From assembly GCA_036417435.1 (NCBI GenBank), contig JAZAQT010000670.1, forward strand, positions 248,001-312,000: a stretch of DNA of 64,000 nucleotides, read 5' to 3'. The position numbers and the translations under genes were made by a program. Below, piece after piece: positions 12,267-22,716 of the stretch. The notes beneath the pieces are model-generated. The model made no database searches. It had not been told where the DNA came from and saw only the letters and a list, made by a program, of their open reading frames with translations. Source of the DNA: Inia geoffrensis (Eukaryota > Chordata > Mammalia > Artiodactyla > Iniidae). The stretch's first letter is position 1, and every line of letters begins with the position of its first letter.

Positions 12267-14019
12267 GTCAGCTCACAAGAAAGCGAGTTGAGAAAACGAG
12301 ACTTTTGGCACTGTAACTCAGAATACTGCAGAGTTCCAAATGACCCCTATCATCCAAAAATTTATTGAAGGAAGGCTGTGAAGAGCACTTGAACGCGATG
12401 CAGAATTGCAGAAAAGAGATATCAGGTGGTAGATAAGAATTGCTCTGACAGCGTAGGAAAAGGGGCAGCAGTTCGACAGTGATGCACTTGGCCAAAAAGG
12501 GCGTATGCGTGTTTTCCTGAATATATTCAGGAGAAAACACATACGCCCTTTTTGGCAAACCAAGCAAGCCTGCAATGGAAATCTGCACTACAAGGCAGTC
12601 TCACTTCCCACCGATCAAAAGGGCCGTCCGAAAAAAGTGTAAAATCCAGAGTGGCAGGACAGGCCATGGAGAACCGGCAGCCTTGTTATGCTGATGGGCG
12701 GGATGTAAATTGCCAACAGCCACTCTGGAGAAGTGGATGGTGTTTCCTGGAACAAAGAAAAAACCAAGCTAGAGAGCCTAGTTCACTTCCACTTATGGTG
12801 CTATAGATTCGGAAAATTGAAATGAAAAAGACACAGCCACACAAATGTTTGGGGCTACTCTGTGTACGGGAACCTTGACTATGGTACAACTTCAATAGCC
12901 TAGAAAGAGAAAAATGGATATAGAAGTTGTGGTACATCCCTACAATGGAATATCACTCAACAATGAAATCTCACTCAACAATGAAATCAATGGCAACAGA
13001 CCAGTAGCAGCATAATGAGTGGATATAGTTACGATGATTATAAGTGAAATAGTAACACAGAAAAAGAAACATCATAAGATATCACTAATACCGGGAATGT
13101 AAGCACGACTACGCATGAACTGCATTTCAAAACACAACAGAGTCTCACATTTACAAAAGAAACTTATGCTTGCTTAAGGGGAAAGGAGAGTGGGGAGGCT
13201 GCATAAAACCAGAGGTTGACATTAGGACAGATACCATTCCATAAGCCAAATATGTATTAGAAAAGACCTACTCCTCGCTCAACCAAATGGACTCAACACC
13301 CCGTATTCAAAACCTGGGAATATACCTGACTATGAAGAGAATTAAAACCCATACATTTATAGGTCTCCATAAGAAAATCATTTGTGTACAGCAGCATACA
13401 CACAGCAGTGTAAATAAGCTAAATCCCCTTATAAAAATAAATTTGGAAAAGAAAACATCAGGACTGTGAAATAGAGAGAAATTCTTAAATAAGTCCTTCA
13501 GGGCTTGTGAGGATTCTTGGATTTACCACCTCTACATCCACAGCTGGGGGAGAGATAAGGCTGGACACTTGGGGCTGATACTATTGGTGAGGGAATGCAG
13601 ACCCTTTGAGGTAATGGTGCATGGTTCCCATTCCACGGGTCCCAAATCTCCACGTTTAAGGGATTTATCCTTCAGCTAAAATATGCATGGAAAACCCAGA
13701 ATATGGTCCACGAAGTGATCAGGTAAAATTTCTAAAACTCATCACCATTTTCGCCCCCTGGTACTCGAGTTCGCCGTTCCAGATGCGATGTTAACATTCT
13801 CCCAACTTGGAGAGTCAGTGCCTTTGATCTCTTGTTTCGCACACTTTGCAATTTCTGTGGAAGATGAACAGGAATAAGGAGAACCAATGAGCGGCTAACT
13901 CGATGTGTTTGGACTGGCACATTGAACTCTGATTTCCCTACAGGAAGAAGAACTCACCAAAGGCTCAGCATGCCATGCCGGAACGAGATTAGGGCCTGAA
14001 GCAATTCTTCGGGTTTGCG
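12267..14019 (+). repeat. Satellite monomer M8 (1753 bp)
   Basis: Palindrome 12488–12559 with four mismatches, the most eroded of the array; L1-derived segment about 12915–13458. The end-of-monomer EcoRI site is lost (AGAACTCACC near 13950). The 18 bp duplication is at 12953–12988. Confidence 0.97.
12488..12559. repeat. Palindrome variant in M8 (four mismatches)
   Basis: The left arm has GCGTGTTTTCC; the right arm has GGAGAAAACACATACG and ends in TTGGCAAA. The interruption in the T-run is at offset positions in the two arms, so the middle of the stem is broken while the centre CCTGAATATATTCAGG remains perfect. Confidence 0.9.
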
Positions 14020-15772
14020 GTCAGCTCACAAGAAACCAGGTTGAGAAAAGGAGATTTTTGGCACTGTAACTCACAATCCTGCAGAGTTCCAAATGACCCC
14101 TATCATCCAAAAATTTATTGAAGGAAGGCTGTGAAGAGGACTTGAACGCGACGCAGAATTGCAGAAAACAGATATCAGGTGGTAGATAAGAATTGCTCTG
14201 AAAGCGAAGGAAAAGAGGCAGCAGTTCGACAGTGATGCACTTGGCCAAAAAGGGCGTATGCGTTTTTTCCTGAATATATTCAGGAAAAAACGCATACGCC
14301 CTTTTTGGCCAACCAAGCAAGCCTGCAATGTAACTCCGCAATACAAGGAAGTCTCGCTTCCCAACGATCAAAAGGGCCTTCCGAAAAAAGTGTAAAATCC
14401 AGAGAGGCAGGACAGGCCACGGAGAACCGGCAGCCTAGCTATGCTGATGGGCGGGATATAAATTGCCAACAGCCACTCTGGAGAAGTGGATGGTGTTTCC
14501 TGGAACAAAGAAAAAACCAAGCTAGAGAGCCTAGGGCACTTCAACTTATGGTGCTATAGATTCGGAAAATGTAAATGAAAAAGACAGAGCCACACCAAAA
14601 TTTGGGGCTGCTCTGTGTACGGGAACCTTGACGATGGTACAACTTCAACAGCCCAGAAAGAGAAAAATGGATATAGAAATTGTGGTACATCCCTATAATG
14701 GAATATCACTCCACAATGAAATCTCACTCAACAATGAAATCAATGGCAACAGACCAGTAGCAGCATGATGAGTGGATATAGTTACGATGATTCTAAGTGA
14801 AATAGTCACACAGAAAAAGAAACATCATAAGATATCACTAATACCGGGAATGTAAACACGAATACGCATGAACTGCATTTCAAAACACAACAGAGTCTCA
14901 CATTTACAAAAGAAACTTATGCTTGCTTAAGGGGAAAGGAGAGTGGGGAGGCTGCATAAAACCAGAGGTTGACATTAGGACAGATACCATTCCATAAACC
15001 AAATATGTATTAGACAAGACCTACTCCTTGCTCAACCAAATGGACTCAACACCCCGTATTCAAATCCTAGGAATATACCTGACTATGAAGAAAATTAAAA
15101 CCCATACATTTATAGGTCTCCATAAGAAAATCATTTGTGTACAGCACCATACACACAGCAGTGTCAATAAGCTAAATCCCCTTATAAAAATAAATTTGAA
15201 AAACAAAACACAAGGACTGTGAAATAGAGAGAAATTCTTAAATAAGTCCTTCAGGGTTTGTGAGGAATCTTGGATTTACCACCTCTACATCCACAGCTGG
15301 GGGAGAGATAAGGCTGGACACTTGGGGCTGATAGTATTGGTGAGGGAATGCAGACCCTTTGAGGTAATGGTGCATGGTTCCCATTCCACGGGTCCCAAAT
15401 CTCCACGTTTAAGGGATTTATCCTTCAGCTAAAATATGCATGGAAAACCCAGAATATGGTCCACGAAGTGATCAGGCATAATTTCTAAAACTCATCGCCA
15501 TTTTCGCCCCCTGATACTCGAGTTCGCCGTTCCAGATGCGATATTAACATTCTCCCCACTTGGAGAGTCAGTGCCTTTGACCTCTTGTTTGGCACAGTTT
15601 GCAATTTCTGTGGAAGATGAACAGGAATAAGGAGAACCAATGAGCGGCTAACTCGATGTGTTTGGACGGGCACATTGAACTCTGATTTCCCTACAGGAAG
15701 AAGAATTCACCAAAGGCTCAGCGGGCCATGCCGGAACGAGATTAGGGCCTGAAGCAATTCTTCGGGTTTTCG
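14020..15772 (+). repeat. Satellite monomer M9 (1753 bp, last of the long type)
   Basis: Palindrome 14241–14312, perfect; L1-derived segment about 14668–15211. It starts with the M3-type AAGAAACCAGG but continues with the common left haplotype, and it shares the M7 private variants. From about 15145 (CAGCACCATAC, GTCAATAAG, GAAAAACAAAAC) it already has the bases of M10 onward, so it is a transition copy. Confidence 0.97.
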
Positions 15773-15993
15773 GTCAGCTCACAAGAAAGCGAGTTGAGAA
15801 AAGGAGATCTTTGGCACTGTAACTCACAATCCTGCAGAGTTCCAAATGACCCCTATCATCCAAAAATTTATTGAAGGAAGGCTGTGAAGAGGACTTGAAC
15901 GCGACGCAGAATTGCAGAAAACAGATATCAGGGGGTAGATAAGAATTGCTCTGAAAGCGTAGGAAAAGAGGCAGCAGTTCGACAGTGATGCAC
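15773..15993 (+). repeat. Reference monomer, segment 1: unidentified left flank
   Basis: This 221 bp stretch lies between the phase point and the palindrome. I recognise no known element in it. It holds the BglII site of the short type (15805–15810). The minus strand is open in two frames across it and the palindrome (85 and 106 codons in most copies), without any protein family I recognise. The phase point is my convenience and not a biological boundary, so this segment is continuous with the last segment of the preceding monomer. Confidence 0.7.
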
Positions 15994-16065
15994 TTGGCCA
16001 AAAAGGGCGTATGCGTTTTTTCCTGAATATATTCAGGAAAAAACGCATACGCCCTTTTTGGCCAA
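15994..16065. repeat. 72 bp perfect zero-spacer palindrome (reference copy)
   Basis: Each 36 bp arm runs TTGGCCAAAAAGGGCGTATG, then CGTTTTTTCCTGAATA, and is followed at once by its exact reverse complement. The centre lies between 16029 and 16030 in the AT-rich core GAATATATTC. By eye, perfect copies are M9–M13, M16, M17, M19–M21, M23–M28, M32, M33, M35 and M36. The outermost paired bases are TT and AA; the next pair (C and C) does not match. A palindrome like this can form a cruciform in DNA or a hairpin in RNA. Whether it has a role is unknown. It could be a decayed miniature inverted-repeat element, but I recognise no such family. Confidence 0.97.
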
Positions 16066-16420
16066 CCAAGCAAGCCTGCAATGGAAATCCGCACTACAAG
16101 GAAGTCTCACTTCCCACCGATCCAAAGGGCCGTCCGAAAAAAGTGTAAAATCCAGAGAGGCAGGACAGGCCGTGGAGAACCGGCAGCCTTGTTATGCTGA
16201 TGGGCGGGATGTAAATTGCCAACAGCCACTCTGGAGAAGTGGATGGTGTTTCCTGGAACAAAGAAAAAACCAAGCTAGAGAGCCTAGGGCACTTCCACTT
16301 ATGGTGCTATAGATTCGGAAAATTTAAATGAAAAAGACACAGCCACACCAAAGTTTGGGGCTGCTCTGTGTATGGGATCCTTGACTATGGTACAACTTTA
16401 ATAGCCCAGAAAGAGAAAAA
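16066..16420 (+). repeat. Reference monomer, segment 2: unidentified region between palindrome and L1 part
   Basis: This 355 bp segment has no element I can name. Its last ~60 bp (from about 16380, TTGACTATGGTAC) may be an older, more decayed extension of the L1 ORF2 end, since a stretch like AATAGCCCAGAAAGAG sits where L1 copies have the step before ATGGATAAAGAAG. That extension is uncertain. A plus-strand frame of 84 codons runs across the start in most copies and resembles no family I know. Confidence 0.6.
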
Positions 16421-16947
16421 TGGATATAGAAGTTGTGGTACATCCCTACAATGGAATATCACTCAACAATGAAATCCATGGCAACACACCAGTAGCAGCA
16501 TAATGACAGGATTTAGTTATGATGATTCTAAGTGAAATAAGTCACACAGAAAAAGAAACATCATAAGATATCACTAATACCGGGAATGTAAACACGGCTA
16601 CGTGTGAACTGCATTACAAAACACAACAGAGTCTCACATTTACAAAAGAAACTTATGCTTGCTTAAGGGGAAAGGAGAGTGGGGAGGCTGCATAAAACCA
16701 GAGGTTCACATTAGGACAGATACCATTCCATAAGCCAAATATATATTAGACAAGACCTACTCCTTGCTCAACCAAATGGACTCAACACCCAGTATTGAAA
16801 ACCTTGGTATATGCCTGACTATGAAGAAAATTAAAACCCATACATTTATAGGTCTCCATAAGAAAATCATTTGTGTACAGCACCATACACACAGCAGTGT
16901 CAATAAGCTAAATCCCCTTATAAAAATAAATTTGAAAAACAAAACAC
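16421..16947 (+). mobile_element. LINE-1 3' end fragment (distal ORF2 and 3' UTR), reference copy
   Basis: Landmarks typical of cetartiodactyl L1 3' ends occur in the expected order: TGGATATAGAAGTTGTGGTA (L1 ATGGATAAAGAAG, TGTGGTACATA), TACAATGGAATATCACTC (L1 TACAATGGAATATTACTC, end of ORF2), TTCTAAGTGAAATAAGTCAC, AGATATCACTAATACCGGGA, ACTTATGCTTGCTTAAGGGG (L1 ACTTATGGTTACCAAAGGGG), TTTGTGTACAGCACCATACA (L1 TTTGCTGTACAGCAGAAAC), and CTTATAAAAATAAATTTGAA (L1 CTCCAATAAAAATAAATTT). The order and spacing leave little doubt. The copy is old, has no poly-A tail beyond the last landmark, and codes for nothing. The same piece sits at the positions given under each monomer. Confidence 0.85.
16925..16930 (+). 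promoter_or_regulatory. AATAAA polyadenylation hexamer inherited from L1 tail (reference copy)
   Basis: AATAAA lies in TAAAAATAAATTTG at the end of the L1-derived segment. It is kept in every monomer I checked, including M36, where the base pattern just upstream changed to ACAAAAATAAA. In a live L1 this hexamer directs 3' end formation. Here its use is untested; it could end plus-strand satellite transcripts. Confidence 0.4.
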
Positions 16948-17508
16948 AAGGACTGTGAAATAGAGAGAAATTCTTAAATAAGTCCTTCAGGGCTTGTGAG
17001 GAATCTTGGATTTACCACCTCTACATCCACAGCTGGGGGAGAGATAAGGCTGGACACTTGGGGCTGATAGTATTGGTGAGGGAATGCAGACCCTTTGAGG
17101 TAATGGTGCATGGTTCCCATTCCACGGGTCCCAAATCTGCACGTTTAAGGGATTTATCCTTCAGCTAAAATATGCATGGAAAACCCAGAATATGGTCCAC
17201 GAAGTGATCAGGCATAATTTCTAAAACTCATCGCCATTTTCGCCCCCTGATACTCGAGTTCGCCGTTCCAGATGCGATATTAACATTCTCCCCACTTGGA
17301 GAGTCAGTGCCTTTGACCTCTTCTTTGGCACAGTTTGCAATTTCTGTGGAAGATGAACAGGAATAAGGAGAACCAATGAGCGGCTAACTCGATGTGTTTG
17401 GACGGGCAAATTGAACTCTGATTTCCCTACAGGAAGAAGAATTCACCAAAGGCTCAGCGGGCCATGCCGGAACGAGATTAGGGCCTGAAGCAATTCTTCG
17501 GGTTTGCG
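16948..17508 (+). repeat. Reference monomer, segment 3: unidentified region after L1 tail
   Basis: About 560 bp without a recognised element. It carries the XhoI site (CTCGAG near 17253, kept in most copies) and the EcoRI site (GAATTC near 17440, lost at the ends of M7 and M8), handy markers for monomer-length digests. A minus-strand frame of 62 codons recurs here and has no recognisable family. Confidence 0.65.
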
Positions 17509-19244
17509 GTCAGCTCACAAGAAAGCGAGTTGAGAAAAGGAGATCTTTGGCACTGTAACTCACAATCCTGCAGAGTTCCAAATGACCCCTATCATCCAAA
17601 AATTTATTGAAGGAAGGCTGTGAAGAGGACTTGAACGCGACGCAGAATTGCAGAAAACAGATATCAGGGGGTAGATAAGAATTGCTCTGAAAGCGTAGGA
17701 AAAGAGGCAGCAGTTCGACAGTGATGCACTTGGCCAAAAAGGGCGTATGCGTTTTTTCCTGAATATATTCAGGAAAAAACGCATACGCCCTTTTTGGCCA
17801 ACCAAGCAAGCCTGCAATGGAAATCCGCACTACAAGGAAGTCTCACTTCCCACCGATCCAAAGGGCCGTCCGAAAAAAGTGTAAAATCCAGAGAGGCAGG
17901 ACAGGCCGTGGAGAACCGGCAGCCTTGTTATGCTGATGGGCGGGATGTAAATTGCCAACAGCCACTCTGGAGAAGTGGATGGTGTTTCCTGGAACAAAGA
18001 AAAAACCAAGCTAGAGAGCCTAGGGCACTTCCACTTATGGTGCTATAGATTCGGAAAATTTAAATGAAAAAGACACAGCCACACCAAAGTTTGGGGCTGC
18101 TCTGTGTACGGGATCCTTGACTATGGTACAACTTTAATAGCCCAGAAAGAGAAAAATGGATATAGAAGTTGAGGTACATCCCTACAATGGAATATCACTC
18201 AACAATGAAATCCATGGCAACACACCAGTAGCAGCATAATGACAGGATTTAGTTATGATGATTCTAAGTGAAATAAGTCACACAGAAAAAGAAACATCAT
18301 AAGATATCACTAATACCGGGAATGTAAACACGGCTACGTGTGAACTGCATTACAAAACACAACAGAGTCTCACATTTACAAAAGAAACTTATGCTTGCTT
18401 AAGGGGAAAGGAGAGTGGGGAGGCTGCATAAAACCAGAGGTTCATATTAGGACAGATACCATTCCATAAGCCAAATATATATTAGACAAGACCTACTCCT
18501 TGCTCAACGAAATGGACTCAACACCCCGTATTCAAAACCTAGGAATATGCCTGACTATGAAGAAAATTAAAACCCATACATTTATAGGTCTCCATAAGAA
18601 AATCATTTGTGTACAGCACCATACACACAGCAGTGTCAATAAGCTAAATCCCCTTATAAAAATAAATTTGAAAAACAAAACACAAGGACTGTGAAATAGA
18701 GAGAAATTCTTAAATAAGTCCTTCAGGGCTTGTGAGGAATCTTGGATTTACCACCTCTACATCCACAGCTGGGGGAGAGATAAGGCTGGACACTTGGGGC
18801 TGATACTATTGGTGAGGGAATGCAGACCATTTGAGGTAATGGTGCATGGTTCCCATTCCACGGGTCCCAAATCTCCACGTTTAAGGGATTTATCCTTCAG
18901 CTAAAATATGCATGGAAAACCCAGAATATGGTCCACGAAGTGATCAGGCATAATTTCTAAAACTCATCGCCATTTTCGCCCCCTGATACTCGAGTTCGCC
19001 GTTCCAGATGCGATATTAACATTCTCCCCACTTGGAGAGTCAGTGCCTTTGACCTCTTGTTTGGCACAGTTTGCAATTTCTGTGGAAGATGAACAGGAAT
19101 AAGGAGAACCAATGAGCGGCTAACTCGATGTGTTTGGACGGGCACATTGAACTCTGATTTCCCTACAGGAAGAAGAATTCACCAAAGGCTCAGCGGGCCA
19201 TGCCGGAACGAGATTAGGGCCTGAAGCAATTCTTCGGGTTTGCG
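17509..19244 (+). repeat. Satellite monomer M11 (1736 bp)
   Basis: Palindrome 17730–17801, perfect; L1-derived segment about 18157–18683. The left half is nearly identical to M10. Private change: AGTTGAGGTAC near 18168. Its right half reads CTCGGTTTG-free, ordinary short-type sequence with GACCATTTGAGG near 18826. Confidence 0.97.
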
Positions 19245-20980
19245 GTCAGCTCACAAGAAAGCGAGTTGAGAAAAGGAGATCTTTGGCACTGTAACTCACA
19301 ATCCTGCAGAGTTCCAAATGACCCCTATCATCCAAAAATTTATTGAAGGAAGGCTGTGAAGAGGACTTGAACGTGACGCAGAATTGCAGAAAACAGATAT
19401 CAGGGGGTAGATAAGAATTGCTCTGAAAGCGTAGGAAAAGAGGCAGCAGTTCGACAGTGATGCACTTGGCCAAAAAGGGCGTATGCGTTTTTTCCTGAAT
19501 ATATTCAGGAAAAAACGCATACGCCCTTTTTGGCCAACCAAGCAAGCCTGCAATGGAAATCCGCACTACAAGGAAGTCTCACTTCCCACCGATCCAAAGG
19601 GCCGTCCGAAAAAAGTGTAACATCCAGAGAGGCAGGACAGGCCGTGGAGAACCGGCAGCCTTGTTATGCTGATGGGCGGGATGTAAATTGCCAACAGCCA
19701 CTCTGGAGAAGTGGATGGTGTTTCCTGGAACAAAGAAAAAACCAAGCTAGAGAGCCTAGGGCACTTCCACTTATGGTGCTATAGATTCGGAAAATTTAAA
19801 TGAAAAAGACACAGCCACACCAAAGTTTGGGGCTGCTCTGTGTACGGGATCCTTGACTATGGTACAACTTTAATAGCCCAGAAAGAGAAAAATGGATATA
19901 GAAGTTGTGGTACATCCCTACAATGGAATATCACTCAACAATGAAATCCATGGCAACACACCAGTAGCAGCATAATGACAGGATTTAGTTATGATGATTC
20001 TAAGTGAAATAAGTCACACAGAAAAAGAAACATCATAAGATATCACTAATACCGGGAATGTAAACACGGCTACGTGTGAACTGCATTACAAAACACAACA
20101 GAGTCTCACATTTACAAAAGAAACTTATGCTTGCTTAAGGGGAAAGGAGAGTGGGGAGGCTGCATAAAACCAGAGGTTCATATTAGGACAGATACCATTC
20201 CATAAGCCAAATATATATTAGACAAGACCTACTCCTTGCTCAACGAAATGGACTCAACACCCCGTATTCAAAACCTAGGAATATGCCTGACTATGAAGAA
20301 AATTAAAACCCATACATTTATAGGTCTCCATAAGAAAATCATTTGTGTACAGCACCATACACACAGCAGTGTCAATAAGCTAAATCCCCTTATAAAAATA
20401 AATTTGAAAAACAAAACACAAGGACTGTGAAATAGAGAGAAATTCTTAAATAAGTCCTTCAGGGCTTGTGAGGAATCTTGGATTTACCACCTCTACATCC
20501 ACAGCTGGGGGAGAGATAAGGCTGGACACTTGGGGCTGATACTATTGGTGAGGGAATGCAGACCCTTTGAGGTAATGGTGCATGGTTCCCATTCCACGGG
20601 TCCCAAATCTCCACGTTTAAGGGATTTATCCTTCAGCTAAAATATGCATGGAAAACCCAGAATATGGTCCACGAAGTGATCAGGCATAATTTCTAAAACT
20701 CATCGCCATTTTCGCCCCCTGATACTCGAGTTCGCCGTTCCAGATGCGATATTAACATTCTCCCCACTTGGAGAGTCAGTGCCTTTGACCTCTTGTTTGG
20801 CACAGTTTGCAATTTCTGTGGAAGATGAACAGGAATAAGGAGAACCAATGAGCGGCTAACTCGATGTGTTTGGACGGGCACATTGAACTCTGATTTCCCT
20901 ACAGGAAGAAGAATTCACCAAAGGCTCAGCGGGCCATGCCGGAACGAGATTAGGGCCTGAAGCAATTCTTCGGGTTTTCG
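19245..20980 (+). repeat. Satellite monomer M12 (1736 bp)
   Basis: Palindrome 19466–19537, perfect; L1-derived segment about 19893–20419. Private changes: GAACGTGACGC near 19369 and GTAACATCCAG near 19617, where neighbours have GAACGCGACGC and GTAAAATCCAG. Confidence 0.97.
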
Positions 20981-22716
20981 GTCAGCTCACAAGAAAGCGA
21001 GTTGAGAAAAGGAGATCTTTGGCACTGTAACTCACAATCCTGCAGAGTTCCAAATGACCCCTATCATCCAAAAATTTATTGAAGGAAGGCTGTGAAGAGG
21101 ACTTGAACGCGACGCAGAATTGCAGAAAACAGATATCAGGGGGTAGATAAGAATTGCTCTGAAAGCGAAGGAAAAGAGGCAGCAGTTCGACAGTGATGCA
21201 CTTGGCCAAAAAGGGCGTATGCGTTTTTTCCTGAATATATTCAGGAAAAAACGCATACGCCCTTTTTGGCCAACCAAGCAAGCCTGCAATGGAAATCCGC
21301 ACTACAAGGAAGTCTCACTTCCCACCGATCCAAAGGGCCGTCCGAAAAAAGTGTAAAATCCAGAGAGGCAGGACAGGCCGTGGAGAACCGGCAGCCTTGT
21401 TAAGCTGATGGGCGGGATGTAAATTGCCAACAGCCACTCTGGAGAAGTGGATGGTGTTTCCTGGAACAAAGAAAAAACGAAGCTAGAGAGCCTAGGGCAC
21501 TTCCACTTATGGTGCTATAGATTCGGAAAATTTAAATGAAAAAGACACAGCCACACCAAAGTTTGGGGCTGCTCTGTGTAAGGGATCCTTGACTATGGTA
21601 CAACTTTAATAGCCCAGAAAGAGAAAAATGGATATAGAAGTTGTGGTACATCCCTACAATGGAATATCACTCAACAATGAAATCCATGGCAACACACCAG
21701 TAGCAGCATAATGACAGGATTTAGTTATGATGATTCTAAGTGAAATAAGTCACACAGAAAAAGAAACATCATAAGATATCACTAATACCGGGAATGTAAA
21801 CTCGGCTACGTGTGAACTGCATTACAAAACACAACAGAGTCTCACATTTACAAAAGAAACTTATGCTTGCTTAAGGGGAAAGGAGAGTGGGGAGGCTGCA
21901 TAAAACCAGAGGTTCATATTAGGACAGATACCATTCCATAAGCCAAATATATATTAGACAAGACCTACTCCTTGCTCAACGAAATGGACTCAACACCCCG
22001 TATTCAAAACCTAGGAGTATGCCTGACTATGAAGAAAATTAAAACCCATACATTTATAGGTCTCCATAAGAAAATCATTTGTGTACAGCACCATACACAC
22101 AGCAGTGTCAATAAGCTAAATCCCCTTATAAAAATAAATTTGAAAAACAAAACACAAGGACTGTGAAATAGAGAGAAATTCTTAAATAAGTCCTTCAGGG
22201 CTTGTGAGGAATCTTGGATTTACCACCTCTGCATCCACAGTTGGGGGAGAGATAAGGCTGGACACTTGGGGCTGATACTATTGGTGAGGGAATGCAGACC
22301 CTTTGAGGTAATGGTGCATGGTTTCCATTCCACGGGTCCCAAATCTCCACGTTTAAGGGATTTATCCTTCAGCTAAAATATGCACGGAAAACCCAGAATA
22401 TGGTCCACGAAGTGATCAGGCATAATTTCTAAAACTCATCGCCATTTTCTCCCCCTGATACTCGAGTTCGCCGTTCCAGATGCGATATTAACATTCTCCC
22501 CACTTGGAGAGTCAGTGCCTTTGACCTCTTGTTTGGCACAGTTTGCAATTTCTGTGGAAGATGAACAGGAATAAGGAGAACGAATGAGCAGCTAACTTGA
22601 TGTGTTTGGACGGGCACATTGAACTCTGATTTCCCTACAGGAAGAAGAATTCACCAAAGGCTCAGCGGGCCATGCCGGAACGAGATTAGGGCCTGAAGCA
22701 ATTCTTCTGGTTTGCG
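20981..22716 (+). repeat. Satellite monomer M13 (1736 bp)
   Basis: Palindrome 21202–21273, perfect; L1-derived segment about 21629–22155. Private changes in the first half: TTGTTAAGCTG near 21400 and GTAAGGGATCC near 21580. From about 21582 onward it is nearly identical to M14 (AAACTCGGCTACG near 21798, GGAGTATGCC near 22014, TGCACGGAAAACC near 22381). Confidence 0.97.

Larger units (their letters stand above)
15773..17508 (+). repeat. Satellite monomer M10 (1736 bp, first of the short type; used as reference)
   Basis: Palindrome 15994–16065, perfect; L1-derived segment about 16421–16947. It is 17 bp shorter than the long type: one 18 bp unit is missing at the duplication site (single copy 16459–16476), and one A is gained in AAATAAGTC near 16534. 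A BglII site (AGATCT, 15805–15810) replaces AGATTT of M1–M9, and a BamHI site appears near 16375. Confidence 0.98.

Noticed and set aside
15994..16065. A rho-independent bacterial terminator or phage-like attachment site
   Set aside because: The palindrome with T- and A-runs looks terminator-like, but the sequence is a mammalian satellite and there is no gene upstream.
16421..16947. A live or coding LINE-1
   Set aside because: Only the last part of ORF2 and the 3' UTR are present, with many changes, no poly-A tail and no target-site duplication at its edges. It is a fossil component of the monomer.
17221..17300. tRNA-like B box (GGTTCGANTCC) in the stretch around CTCGAGTTCGCCG, which would make segment 3 a tRNA-derived SINE
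   Set aside because: The match is poor, no A box lies at the right distance upstream, and no SINE tail is present.
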